Shown: positions 1-8,578, counted from the first letter of the stretch. The stretch: DNA of 15,485 nt from Acinetobacter sp. (GCA_030152275.1 JASLHF010000050.1:1-15485), one strand, 5' to 3'. Notes: generated by a model from the sequence alone, not told the origin. Numbers and translations are program-made.

Positions 1-519
1 CATGCAGGATGTCATCAGCGGTGTTTTACTGTCGCCGACACCGCGCAAAATGGAGGTGTAAATAATATAGATAAACAGCAGCGGGCTGCCGGCCAGCATC
101 CACTGTACATACGGCAGCGACAGATGCATGACATCCGGCGCGGTGCCCAGCGCAAGCAAAATATTTTTGGCGAAAAACACCCCGCAAAAGGCGATCATAC
201 TGCCGCCGATGAGCGTCATGAACAGCGTAGAACCGACCACGCAGCGCACTTTTTCTACATTTTGCGCGCCCCACGCCTGTCCGACCAGCACTGTGGCGCC
301 GGCGGAAAGCCCAATGACAAAGGCCATCAGGCAAAATAAAATCGGGAAAAATACTGCAACAGCAGCAATGGCATGCACTCCCAGCATCTGCCCGACAAAT
401 ACCGTATTAATGGTGCCGGATAAATTTTGCAGAATATTGGTCGCAATCAGCGGCAGCAGAAAAAACAAAAAAGATTTCCATAGCTTCTGCTGGCTGACGA
501 GGGGCTGATGTCCAGACAT
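1..519 (-). CDS. MATE family multidrug efflux transporter (N-terminal part, cut by window edge)
   Basis: The minus strand reads without a stop from ATG at 519 to the window edge (173 codons), starting MSGHQPLVSQQKLWKSF. The visible part has several hydrophobic membrane segments, including FLFFLLPLIATNIL near residues 18-30, and family-typical stretches such as NTVFVGQMLG (38-47), GLSAGATVLVGQAWGA (70-85) and SILRGVGDSKTP (156-167). These match the first part of MATE/NorM-type Na+- or H+-coupled drug exporters of the inner membrane, which usually run to about 450 residues, so roughly 60% lies outside the window. An AGGA ribosome site sits about 8 nt before the ATG. It lies downstream of the aminotransferase gene on the same strand but is separated from it by a strong hairpin terminator, so it probably has its own promoter. 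The family is clear; the substrate is not. Confidence 0.9.
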   Translation of the reverse strand, partial: MSGHQPLVSQQKLWKSFLFFLLPLIATNILQNLSGTINTVFVGQMLGVHAIAAVAVFFPILFCLMAFVIGLSAGATVLVGQAWGAQNVEKVRCVVGSTLFMTLIGGSMIAFCGVFFAKNILLALGTAPDVMHLSLPYVQWMLAGSPLLFIYIIYTSILRGVGDSKTPLMTSCM

Positions 520-580
520 GCGCAATCCTATGCTGTATTTTTATCACGTTTCTTTGATGTGACATTAGCAGTATTTTCTG

Positions 581-617
581 AAAAAAGCCTTAGTTTTTGA
601 GTAACTAAGGCTTTTTT
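581..617 (-). terminator. Rho-independent terminator after the aminotransferase gene
   Basis: A perfect 15-bp inverted repeat (AAAAAAGCCTTAGTT at 581-595, its complement at 603-617) encloses a 7-nt loop. Read on the minus strand the stem ends in a run of T, just 13 nt past the aminotransferase stop codon. The A and T runs are symmetrical, so it could also stop transcription coming the other way. Confidence 0.85.
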
Positions 618-629
618 GCGTGTGGGCCG

Positions 630-1784
630 CTAGACCGCTGATAGGATTTTTGCAGCTTGCCGCAGCGTATCATCCTTTTTGGCAAAGCATAGCCGGATCA
701 GACGTAAATCTGCGGGCGGGCGCTGGTAAAACACGGATACTGGAATAGCCGCAATGCCATGCTGTTCGGCCAGTAATTGGCACATTGCACTGTCATCCAG
801 ATCAGGGCGGATGGCGCTGTAGTCTAAGTTTTGGAAATAGGTGCCGGGGGAAGGGGTAAATTGGAAACGTGACTGCGCCAGTCCAGCATTGAACAGATCG
901 CGTTTAGCCTGATAAAACTGCGCCAGCTGGGCAATATGCTCTGGATGATCTGCCATAAAATTGGCCAGCGCCATTTGCACCGGCGTCACGCCGCAGAAAT
1001 TGGTAAATTGATACACTTGGCGGAACAGCTGCATTAGCTGTGGCGCAGCGGCGATATAGCCGGTTTTCCATCCGGTCACATGAAAGGTTTTTCCAAATGA
1101 GCCGACGGTAAAGCTGCGCTCGCGCAGTTCTGGAAAATACAGTGCAGAATAATGGCGCCGGCCGTCATAAATCAAATGTTCATATACTTCATCGGACAGC
1201 ACCACAATATTGCGTTCGCGGATCAGTTCAATCAGCTGCAGCCAGTCCTGTTTAGACCAGACCGCGCCGGATGGATTGTGAGGCGTATTGACAATAACCA
1301 TGCGGGTTTTATGGCTGACAGCGGCCTTTACCTTCTGCCAGTCAACATGAAAATCTGGCGCCTGAAGATCTATATGCACTGGCAAGCCGCCCGCCAGCTT
1401 GACGCTGGGCGCATAACTGTCATAGCTGGGGTCAAAAATAATCACTTCATCACCGGGACGGACGGCAGCCTGTATGGCGCTGAACAGCGCAATCGTTGCG
1501 CCCGGTGTAATGGTCAGCTCGGTGAGCGGATCCAGCTGAATATGATCGCGCTGTAAAAACAGCTGCGCCAGCTGCTCGCGCAGCTTCAGTAAGCCGTCAC
1601 CCGGCGAATATTGATTGAATCCGTCTTTGGCGGCTTTGTTCAGCGCTTCAAGCAGCGCCGGCGGCGCAGGAAAATCAGGAAAGCCCTGCGACATATTTAA
1701 AGCATTCAGCCGCTGTGCAAGGGCGCTCATAACGCTGAAGATCGTAACGCCTTGGGCAGGCAGCTTGGATTCTATCTGGATCAT
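630..1784 (-). CDS. PLP-dependent class I/II aminotransferase, YbdL-like (methionine aminotransferase type)
   Basis: This 384-residue protein has the full fold-type I aminotransferase signature. NTPHNPSG lies at 166-173 and SDEVYEH at 197-203 (the Asp that contacts the PLP pyridine nitrogen). SFGKTFHVTGWKTGY starts at 229, with K232 as the probable Schiff-base lysine. A C-terminal RLIRLCFAKKDD supplies the Arg that binds the substrate carboxylate. Length and the N-terminal MSQGFPDFPAP fit E. coli YbdL, a cytoplasmic aminotransferase favouring methionine and aromatic amino acids; kynurenine aminotransferase-like enzymes are close relatives, so substrate is inferred. The ATG at 1784 has a poor ribosome site (an A-run). 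A TATGAT sequence on the minus strand at 1802-1807 could be a -10 element giving a very short leader. The gene runs divergently from vgrG and shows no damage. Confidence 0.9.
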   Translation of the reverse strand: MIQIESKLPAQGVTIFSVMSALAQRLNALNMSQGFPDFPAPPALLEALNKAAKDGFNQYSPGDGLLKLREQLAQLFLQRDHIQLDPLTELTITPGATIALFSAIQAAVRPGDEVIIFDPSYDSYAPSVKLAGGLPVHIDLQAPDFHVDWQKVKAAVSHKTRMVIVNTPHNPSGAVWSKQDWLQLIELIRERNIVVLSDEVYEHLIYDGRRHYSALYFPELRERSFTVGSFGKTFHVTGWKTGYIAAAPQLMQLFRQVYQFTNFCGVTPVQMALANFMADHPEHIAQLAQFYQAKRDLFNAGLAQSRFQFTPSPGTYFQNLDYSAIRPDLDDSAMCQLLAEQHGIAAIPVSVFYQRPPADLRLIRLCFAKKDDTLRQAAKILSAV

Positions 1785-1921
1785 TTTTTGGGCTTGGAAA
1801 AATCATACTTAAGCTGCAGTGTAGCAGTCTGGCACGCTTGCTTAAAGCGAACACGGCTCCGGTTTTGGCCAGACTGGCGGCGGATGCAAAGATGAAAAAC
1901 CTGCACAGCGCAAAAAAATAC

Positions 1922-1950
1922 TGGACTAAAAAATGCGCATTTTTTAGAAT
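1922..1950 (+). promoter_or_regulatory. Candidate vgrG promoter with a 22-bp palindrome in its spacer
   Basis: TGGACT (1922-1927) and TAGAAT (1945-1950) match sigma70 -35 and -10 elements at 4/6 and 5/6, separated by exactly 17 bp. A perfect 22-bp palindrome at 1926-1947, centred on TGCGCA with A6/T6 arms, fills the spacer. Transcription would start near 1957, about 30 nt before the vgrG ATG. The palindrome could be an operator or a hairpin. The promoter call is by eye. Confidence 0.4.
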
Positions 1951-1986
1951 GCGCGCACAAATAAAATAAACCTATAAAAAATAAAG

Positions 1987-4900
1987 ATGCTTAAAAATAT
2001 TCATGCTGTGCTCGAAAACTTTGGCTTAAGTGTGCAAAAACGCGCGCTGCATATTCATTTTTCCAATGAAGCTTTAAATCCACAAGTCTTTATCCAGCGC
2101 ATTGAAGGCGAACAGCGCATCAATCAGGGCCAGCGTTCAGAACTGCTGTGCCTATCTACACATGCGCATATCCCGCTGAAACAGTTTATCGGCAGCCGAG
2201 TCTCGGTAGATCAAGTCAGCGACTTGGGCCAGCTGTGGCGAACGACAGGGATTATCACTGGCGCCAGTCAAGGGCAAAGCGACGGCGCGCTGACGGTATA
2301 TACATTGACGGTCGAAGACGCCACAGCGCTGTGGCATAAACGCCGCAACAGCCGCGTATTTATGAACAAAAGCGTCCGTGAAATAACAGAGGTGCTGTTC
2401 AGTGAATGGCAGCAGAAAAGCGCGCTGTTTGCCGCCAGTCTCAGCTTAGATTTAGAGGGATTGAACCGTGAATATGCGGTGCGCCCATTTGTGATGCAGG
2501 CGAATGAAAGCGATTATGATTTTTTAACCCGTTTGTGGCGTTCAGAAGGCATAAATTGGCTGATTGATGAAACCGAATTGACAGTGCCAATTTCTGCGGC
2601 GCCCATGCGGGCGCAGCGCCTGCGCCTGATTGATGATAATCAGGCCTTTGAATCGCTGCCCCGCAAAAGCATCCGCTATCACCGCAGCCATGCTGCAGAA
2701 CGCCTGGACACCATTACCCAGTTTGCAGCGCAGCGTGCTTTGCAGTCGACTGCCATTCAGACCCAGCGCTGGCAGGCGCAATCATTGATGCAGGATCAGC
2801 CGGACGCCATGCTGAGCGTGCATGCGCACAGCGCCCAGCAGGATAACGAAAGCTTAAGCTTAGAGCAGGCCTGGACGCTCAGCCCGGCCTGGACCGCAGA
2901 TTTAAGCGGTGAGGATCAGGCTTCTGCTTCTGGCAGCGGACAGCTTGAGCAGCTGAATCAGCAGCTTGGCCAATATCAGGCCCTGCAGGCCAAATATTTT
3001 AGCGCCAGCGGCAGCGTGCGGGATGTGCAGGCGGGCTATTGGTTCAAACTGACGGATCATCCTGAAATTGATCAGCATGACAATTCCGAACGTGAATTTT
3101 TGATCTTGGGCAAAGCGTTTTATAACCAAAACAATTTACCTAAAGATATTGCTGTACAGCTGGAACCGCTGCTTCGGCGCAGCCGCTGGCAGTCAAAAGG
3201 CGATGAGCGCCAAGCCAGTGAGCTGTATGTCGTTCGGCGCGGCATTGCTGTGGTGCCCGAATATGATCCGCTGCTGCACCGGCCGCCTGCCTACCCGCAG
3301 CGGGCCAAAGTGGTCGGCCCTGAAGGGGAAAGCATTCATGTGGATGCATGGGGCCGCATTAAAGTGCGCTTTGCCTTTACCCGCACAGATGACCACAGCC
3401 ATGACGGCGGTGCAGGCAGCAATGATAATGATACCGATTCGGCATGGGTCGATGTGCTGACCCCGTGGGCTGGCGAAGGCTATGGCGCGCGGTTTCACCC
3501 GCGTATCGGTGAAATTGTGGTGATTGATTTCTTTGACGGCGATGTGGACCGGCCTTTTGTAACGGGGCGGATTCATGAGGCAGAGCGCCATCAAACTTTA
3601 TTTGATGTGAAAGGCCCGCTGCCGGACACCAAAAAACTCAGCGGCATCCGTTCGCAGGAAGTTGGCGGCAGCGGATTTAACCAATTGCGTTTTGATGATA
3701 CCGCGGGCCAAATCAGCGCGCAGCTGCAAAGCAGTCACGGCGCCAGCCAATTGAATTTAGGCAATTTAAGCTATCCAAAAGCAACTGCTGTCAGTGACGG
3801 CCGCGGCGAAGGCTTCGAATTAAGAACCGATGCCTTTGGCGCAGTGCGGGCCGGCCGGGGCATGCTGATCAGTACTTACGCGCAGGAAAATGCGGTTGCT
3901 GACCATTTAGAAGCGGCCAAAGCGCAGGCATTGCTTAGCCAAGGGCAGGACAGCATGACCATGCTGAGCAGGATTGCCGTTAAGCAGCAGACAGATGCTC
4001 TCAATGTAATTGGCCGTTTGCCTAAACTGATCCAGTCTTTGGAAATAAAAAACACTTCAGAAGCGTTGATGAGCACCATCGGGCTGTTTAAGGATGATCT
4101 TTGCAAAGATCCGCTGGGCGCGCTGAAAAACAGCAAAAGCTTTATTCAGGATTTGGGCGCCATTACCAAAGATGTCAAAGGCGCTGTCAAGCAGTTCAAA
4201 GAATATTTTGATGACGCTGAAGGCGCTTTTGATAATTTGAAAGAGGTGATCAACAATCTTGAACACCATGGTTCAGACCAGCTGCAGGCGCGGCTGAGCG
4301 CATTAAAAAGCCAGATGAAGAATGACCCGCTCAAGGCGCTGAAGGAAGTCGGAAAAATTGTTGAAGACATCAAAATTAAACCGGAAGACATGATGCAGAC
4401 CGGCGGTTTCGGCAGTCCGGAAATTTTTACACCGGCTAAAGCGCTGGAGCATGTCAAAAGCTTTATGGAAGGCTATGTACAAAATGCGGAAAGCGCTGCA
4501 GACCCGCAGCAGCAGGAGCAAGGCAAACTGTTCCGTCAGGCTTTAATGCTGCTGGCCTCGCCCAGCGGTATTGCATTGACCACGCCGGAAGATATTGTGC
4601 TGCAGGCTTCACATGATATCGCCAGCAGCGCGCAGGGTTCGGTGAATATTAGCGCACAGAAAAATATGGTCGCGCATGCGCAAGATAAAGTTAGCCTGTT
4701 TGCTGCGCAAAAGGGCTTAAGCGCCTATGCCGCCAAAGGGCCAATGCAGCTTCAAGCACAGGATGACTTGGTTGAAATCATAGCCAAGAAAGTGATTAAG
4801 CTGATTTCTACTGAAGATAAGATTGAGCTGACCAGTACCAAAGAAATTGATTTAAAAGCAGGCGGCACTCAGCTTGTGGTCAATGGCAGCGGTGTCTTTA

Positions 4901-5292
4901 TTAAAACGGGCGGCAAGTTTGAGGTGAAGAGTGGGCAGCAGGTGTTTATGAGTGGGGCGCAGGTATCTTATGAGGTTCCTCAGCTGCCAAATAATGCAAT
5001 GTACAGTAATAAATTAGACATATATGACTTATTTTGGGAAAGTGATTTCAGTAAATTAAATTATAAAGCTTTTATTCCTGATACTAAGTCATATATTTCA
5101 GGACAAATTGATGAGCATGGACGTACAGATAAAATTGGCACAGCTGATCCGTCTAAAGTGCAAGTGCTTGTAGGGGCAGATGATGAGTGGGGGTTGTCAA
5201 TAGAAGGTTTTGATGAAGAAGACTTTTTAGAGAATTCAAATCAAGAAAACACAAATTTAGATAATGATAATAATAAAGAATATAAGGCATAA
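1987..5292 (+). CDS. vgrG: Type VI secretion system tip protein VgrG with a variable C-terminal tail
   Basis: This 1101-residue spike protein forms the trimeric tip of the T6SS and carries effectors. Residues 1 to about 410 are the gp27/gp44-like hub (start MLKNIHAVLENFGLSVQKRA). The gp5 OB-fold region follows at about 425-545 (WGRIKVRFAF, then WAGEGYGARFHPRIGEIVV). Residues about 641-820 form a long, mostly helical insert rich in Lys, Asp and Leu. The DUF2345-type beta-helix region follows at about 870-990. Residues 991-1101 are a separate tail with GRTDKIGTADPSKVQVLVGA and an acidic, Asn-rich end. Base composition drops sharply to AT-rich at about 4960, inside the gene, which marks the tail as a recombinant segment. 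The ribosome site is weak. The stop is 3 nt before the effector ATG, so the two are surely co-transcribed. No hcp, PAAR or core T6SS gene lies nearby, so this is an auxiliary cluster. Confidence 0.95.
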   Translation: MLKNIHAVLENFGLSVQKRALHIHFSNEALNPQVFIQRIEGEQRINQGQRSELLCLSTHAHIPLKQFIGSRVSVDQVSDLGQLWRTTGIITGASQGQSDGALTVYTLTVEDATALWHKRRNSRVFMNKSVREITEVLFSEWQQKSALFAASLSLDLEGLNREYAVRPFVMQANESDYDFLTRLWRSEGINWLIDETELTVPISAAPMRAQRLRLIDDNQAFESLPRKSIRYHRSHAAERLDTITQFAAQRALQSTAIQTQRWQAQSLMQDQPDAMLSVHAHSAQQDNESLSLEQAWTLSPAWTADLSGEDQASASGSGQLEQLNQQLGQYQALQAKYFSASGSVRDVQAGYWFKLTDHPEIDQHDNSEREFLILGKAFYNQNNLPKDIAVQLEPLLRRSRWQSKGDERQASELYVVRRGIAVVPEYDPLLHRPPAYPQRAKVVGPEGESIHVDAWGRIKVRFAFTRTDDHSHDGGAGSNDNDTDSAWVDVLTPWAGEGYGARFHPRIGEIVVIDFFDGDVDRPFVTGRIHEAERHQTLFDVKGPLPDTKKLSGIRSQEVGGSGFNQLRFDDTAGQISAQLQSSHGASQLNLGNLSYPKATAVSDGRGEGFELRTDAFGAVRAGRGMLISTYAQENAVADHLEAAKAQALLSQGQDSMTMLSRIAVKQQTDALNVIGRLPKLIQSLEIKNTSEALMSTIGLFKDDLCKDPLGALKNSKSFIQDLGAITKDVKGAVKQFKEYFDDAEGAFDNLKEVINNLEHHGSDQLQARLSALKSQMKNDPLKALKEVGKIVEDIKIKPEDMMQTGGFGSPEIFTPAKALEHVKSFMEGYVQNAESAADPQQQEQGKLFRQALMLLASPSGIALTTPEDIVLQASHDIASSAQGSVNISAQKNMVAHAQDKVSLFAAQKGLSAYAAKGPMQLQAQDDLVEIIAKKVIKLISTEDKIELTSTKEIDLKAGGTQLVVNGSGVFIKTGGKFEVKSGQQVFMSGAQVSYEVPQLPNNAMYSNKLDIYDLFWESDFSKLNYKAFIPDTKSYISGQIDEHGRTDKIGTADPSKVQVLVGADDEWGLSIEGFDEEDFLENSNQENTNLDNDNNKEYKA
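4842..4957 (+). repeat. vgrG: vgrG 3' repeat, copy 1 (inside intact vgrG)
   Basis: This 116-bp segment encodes VgrG residues 953-990 and recurs at 8463-8578 and 10940-11055 in the same orientation. By eye copy 2 has 6 mismatches, with the first 69 bases identical, and copy 3 has 3. The homology with copy 3 extends left to 4603. All copies keep the same codon phase. Downstream of the repeat the sequences diverge at once into AT-rich tails. Confidence 0.95.
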
Positions 5293-5295
5293 TTC

Positions 5296-7560
5296 ATGGC
5301 AAATACTAAGAAATCATTAGCTACTATTAAAATTGTAGATGTATTTGGAAATGCTATTCCAAAAGTACAATATGAAGTTAAAAACCAAAAAACTGGTGGC
5401 GTTATTGCTGCAGGGGCTACTAATTCAGCGGGTTGTATTGTTGAAATTAGTCGAGATAAAGGGACTATTTTAGATGTTTATATAAAGAGTATGTTTAATG
5501 GAGTGATGGTTAAAGTACAGTCTTTTACAATGTCTAAAGACCGTATGTTGGTGAAAATAGCAAGCCCTAAAGTTTTATTGGATTTGCAAACCTTACAAAA
5601 CAAAGGTGCAAATGGGCAATATAAAAGGAAAACCCATGTTGTTAGAAAAGGTGAAACTTTAACTTCTATTGCTTCTCAAAATCATACAACAGTTAGAGCT
5701 TTAGAGCTTTTAAATAAAATTGATAATCCCAATAAAATTAGTATTGGGCAAGTTATTAAGTTGCCAGTGAATATACCGGCGACAGGTGGCAATGCTCATC
5801 ACGATAAGCCAAAACCCAAACCGCCTGCATCAGCAAAACCTAGACCTGCTTCAAAACCTACACAGACTCATGGCGTAAATGCATCGACAGGAACAAGCTC
5901 CAAGGCCTCAGAAGAACAGAGTGCTTGGGATTCTGCGAAGGCTTGGGCATCAGAGCAAGTACATAATGCCTATGAGAATGGTATAAAAATATTGAATGAA
6001 GTGACGTCCATAAAAATTCCTACTGTGGACGATCGAAGTCAAGATGGTGGAACACCAAAGTCTAATGTAGATAATTTATGTAAAACCAGTCCGCAATGTA
6101 TATCAAGTGGAAATAGTGAATTAATAAGAGAAGTAAATATTCGTTTAGCTGGCTTTGGTGGAGCATTACCGACAGATCAATTTACAGAATTAACTGCAAA
6201 ATGTATTCGACAGTTCCAACAGGATTATATGGGAGTTCAACCAACGGGGAAGATTTGTGGAGGTCTTTTAACTGCTTTAGATAAATTTTCTGCAGAATAT
6301 GATATAAAAAATTATTTTTCTCAAATGAGATGTGATTGTGGTGGATGTAAAGGTTTTGGAAATGGTAAAAAGTCAAATGGTGAGCACCCTGGTATTCACA
6401 GATCAGTTCTAAATCTTTTGCGTGCTGTAATTTTTTATGTAGAAAAGGTTAATAAAAATGAAAATATTACTTTTCAAAAAATAGGATCTGGTTATAGGTG
6501 TACAATTAATAATCACCAACACGGAAGAGCAACAATAAATCATATGGGCTTGGCTTTAGATTTACATTTTAATAAAAATAATAAACGTACTCAATCTGCT
6601 TCAGATATGAATCATATACGGAGTAGTATTTTAGGAAAATATATGGGGGCTTCTACACAAAGAGGTGAAAATAAAATTTATTTAGAGCCTGAAAAAGCTA
6701 TTAGCCGGAAAACAGGGAAATTAGTTGATTTGGCGAATACATGGGTTCATTTTGACATTACTTACTTTAATAAGAGCTATTTCAATGATGATCTATTTGC
6801 AAATTCAATAGCTGGAATTGATAAGGGTAGTATAGTGTTATTAGCGCAAAAATCTAACTCAAAATTACTTTCTTGTGCAGGTGTCTCTTCACAAGTTATG
6901 CCACCGAAACAAGTTAAAATAGGAACAAGTATCGGAGGAATAATTGGTAAAGTTATTGCTTCTCATGAGAGTGGCGGAGATTATAATATTTTCAATAGGG
7001 GGACTGTCGGTAAATATAAATGGACAAGTGGTAGAGAAGATATTTCGAAAAGAACGGTAGATGAATGGATTGATTCTGGAGATTTAAGTGGGGATAATAT
7101 TAACAAAAGATTTGCTATGGGAAAATATCAAATTATTCCTGAAACACTTGCAGGAATAAAGAAGTCTATGAAACTTACAGGAAGTGAAAATATAACAAAT
7201 GAATTGCAAGAACTAATATTTAAAGAACATTTTGTTAAACCTACAATAATTTATAAAGCAATTACTAGTGGAGATAATAAAACAATCACTGAAGCTTGTA
7301 TGCGTATAGCTAAAATATGGGCATCTGTAGGTGTTCCTTATGCAACAACTAGAACAGCAAAAAATAAAGTAATTTCATTATCAAAAGGTTCTTCCTATTG
7401 GGCTGGTGTCGGAGGTAATAAAGCACATACTCCTTCAGAAAGTGTTATTAAGGCGCTTAAACAAATGAATTCAGATTATATAAAATTACTTGAAAATGGT
7501 AGAAATAGTGAGCAAGCTTTTGATTTAATTATGGCAACAGATAAACCAATTTATAATTAA
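5296..7560 (+). CDS. VgrG-linked T6SS effector: LysM, peptidoglycan-binding, M15-like and muramidase-like domains
   Basis: This 754-residue protein is a probable cell-wall-degrading effector delivered to the periplasm of rival bacteria. Residues 1-90 look like a small beta-sandwich that may dock on the VgrG tail. A LysM domain covers 113-157 (THVVRKGETLTSIASQNHTT), followed by a Pro/Lys/Ser linker at 160-205. Residues 273-332 resemble a peptidoglycan-binding domain. Residues 346-490 carry CDCGGCKGFGNG, SGYRC (398), NHMGLALDLHF (H416, D422) and WVHFD (H485), which suggests an M15-like zinc peptidase or amidase, though the His-Asp spacing is one residue shorter than the classic HxxGxAxD. Residues 548-735 resemble a lytic transglycosylase/goose-type muramidase: ASHESGGDYN with probable catalytic E558, then FAMGKYQIIPETL. 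The two-enzyme layout recalls Aeromonas TseP (from memory). It starts 3 nt after vgrG and ends 10 nt before its likely immunity gene. It is AT-rich throughout, unlike the vgrG core. Confidence 0.85.
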   Translation: MANTKKSLATIKIVDVFGNAIPKVQYEVKNQKTGGVIAAGATNSAGCIVEISRDKGTILDVYIKSMFNGVMVKVQSFTMSKDRMLVKIASPKVLLDLQTLQNKGANGQYKRKTHVVRKGETLTSIASQNHTTVRALELLNKIDNPNKISIGQVIKLPVNIPATGGNAHHDKPKPKPPASAKPRPASKPTQTHGVNASTGTSSKASEEQSAWDSAKAWASEQVHNAYENGIKILNEVTSIKIPTVDDRSQDGGTPKSNVDNLCKTSPQCISSGNSELIREVNIRLAGFGGALPTDQFTELTAKCIRQFQQDYMGVQPTGKICGGLLTALDKFSAEYDIKNYFSQMRCDCGGCKGFGNGKKSNGEHPGIHRSVLNLLRAVIFYVEKVNKNENITFQKIGSGYRCTINNHQHGRATINHMGLALDLHFNKNNKRTQSASDMNHIRSSILGKYMGASTQRGENKIYLEPEKAISRKTGKLVDLANTWVHFDITYFNKSYFNDDLFANSIAGIDKGSIVLLAQKSNSKLLSCAGVSSQVMPPKQVKIGTSIGGIIGKVIASHESGGDYNIFNRGTVGKYKWTSGREDISKRTVDEWIDSGDLSGDNINKRFAMGKYQIIPETLAGIKKSMKLTGSENITNELQELIFKEHFVKPTIIYKAITSGDNKTITEACMRIAKIWASVGVPYATTRTAKNKVISLSKGSSYWAGVGGNKAHTPSESVIKALKQMNSDYIKLLENGRNSEQAFDLIMATDKPIYN

Positions 7561-7570
7561 GGATTTTAAA

Positions 7571-8464
7571 ATGTTATCTAAAATTTTGATGTTAGGGTTT
7601 GTGCTTATTTTTAGTGGTTGTTACGCAAAAGATATTAGAGGTAATGTGATAATTAATGGAAATATTCAGTGTAAATTTGATTATGGTGAAATTGATTTTT
7701 GTTCGGAAAAATATAATAAAATTTATAGAAATGGATTTGAAAATAAATTAAATTTTGCTAATTCAAGAATATTGTTGGATATTCAGTCTGATGGAACATT
7801 TGTGGTTTTAGATCCAAAAACGAAAAATGTATTTCCATTGTATGGGCAATACTTTGATATTAAAAAAGATAAAAAATTGATTAAAAAAAGAGAAGTAATT
7901 TATAATTTAAATGATAATAAAATTTGTATAAATGGTTATAAATACTCTTATAGAGATTTGGTCGAGAATGGATCATTCTGTTATAAGTTTATAGGTAATG
8001 GGTTTGAGGATTTTTTAAATAATATTAAAAAAAGTGGAACGGATATATTAAGTTATAGTTTATTAAAAGTTCAGCCAGTAAAACTCCCTTTAAATTCAGG
8101 AAGTATTATAAAAAAAAATAATCGTATTGAATCTTCTCAGGTTTCAATTCCATTGTTTAATTACATTTCTAATCATGGAGGTAAAATTTTAATTAATAGT
8201 TCTATTATACGATTGCCAGACTTTAATAACAAGAAAGTATTCATAACCCAACATGATGAATCTTCTGAAGTTAGCACATATTTTTTAAATGTTTTTGACG
8301 GGGAAGTTGGTCATTCAAAATTATTAGGTACTGGAGTTTTTTACGAAGTTGATAATAATTATAATATTAAAGTGAAGAGTTTTGATAATAATAAGATTAA
8401 GTTTACTTATTTTAGAATAGGAAAAAGTGGTTCGATTTTAAGTAGTGATTCCTCTTTTAATTAG
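7571..8464 (+). CDS. Lipoprotein, probable immunity protein for the upstream effector (Imm1)
   Basis: This 297-residue protein starts MLSKILMLGFVLIFSGC, a lipoprotein signal peptide with C17 as the lipidated Cys. The residue after C17 is not Asp, which favours the outer membrane facing the periplasm, where a wall-hydrolase immunity protein must act. Four cysteines (C34, C44, C119, C137) are conserved with the lipoprotein at 12516-13406 (C37, C48, C117, C135). The surrounding motifs FDY, then V(F/Y)PL, then CI(N/T)G and C(Y/F)K are also shared, so the two are paralogues. An AAGGA ribosome site overlaps the effector stop codon, indicating an operon. No known domain is recognised; the immunity role is inferred from position, export and the paralogue's context. 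The stop codon TAG uses the first two bases of the vgrG repeat that follows, so the gene ends exactly at a recombination junction. Confidence 0.8.
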   Translation: MLSKILMLGFVLIFSGCYAKDIRGNVIINGNIQCKFDYGEIDFCSEKYNKIYRNGFENKLNFANSRILLDIQSDGTFVVLDPKTKNVFPLYGQYFDIKKDKKLIKKREVIYNLNDNKICINGYKYSYRDLVENGSFCYKFIGNGFEDFLNNIKKSGTDILSYSLLKVQPVKLPLNSGSIIKKNNRIESSQVSIPLFNYISNHGGKILINSSIIRLPDFNNKKVFITQHDESSEVSTYFLNVFDGEVGHSKLLGTGVFYEVDNNYNIKVKSFDNNKIKFTYFRIGKSGSILSSDSSFN

Positions 8465-8578
8465 AAATTGATTTAAAAGCAGGCGGCACTCAGCTTGTGG
8501 TCAATGGCAGCGGTGTCTTTATTAAAACGGGTGGCAAATTCGAGGTGAAGAGTGGGCAGTATGTATTTATGAGTGGGG
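8463..8578 (+). repeat. vgrG: vgrG 3' repeat, copy 2
   Basis: This copy matches 4842-4957 with about 6 mismatches in 116 bases. Its left end falls inside the stop codon of the preceding lipoprotein gene. Beyond its right end it stays similar to module 3 (GAGA(C/T)TGTCAATGCACA... then CCGAAGATGCCTGAGAGT) but not to intact vgrG, so modules 2 and 3 share a tail subtype. Confidence 0.95.

Noticed and set aside
26..508. Open frames on both strands over the first 500 bases
   Set aside because: They are shadows of the MATE transporter, which reads open to the window edge on the minus strand in another frame and has clear family motifs.
3193..3594. Minus-strand open frame of 133 codons inside vgrG
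   Set aside because: It lies opposite the well-conserved VgrG gp5-like region, has no recognisable family features, and is an expected by-product of the biased codon use there.
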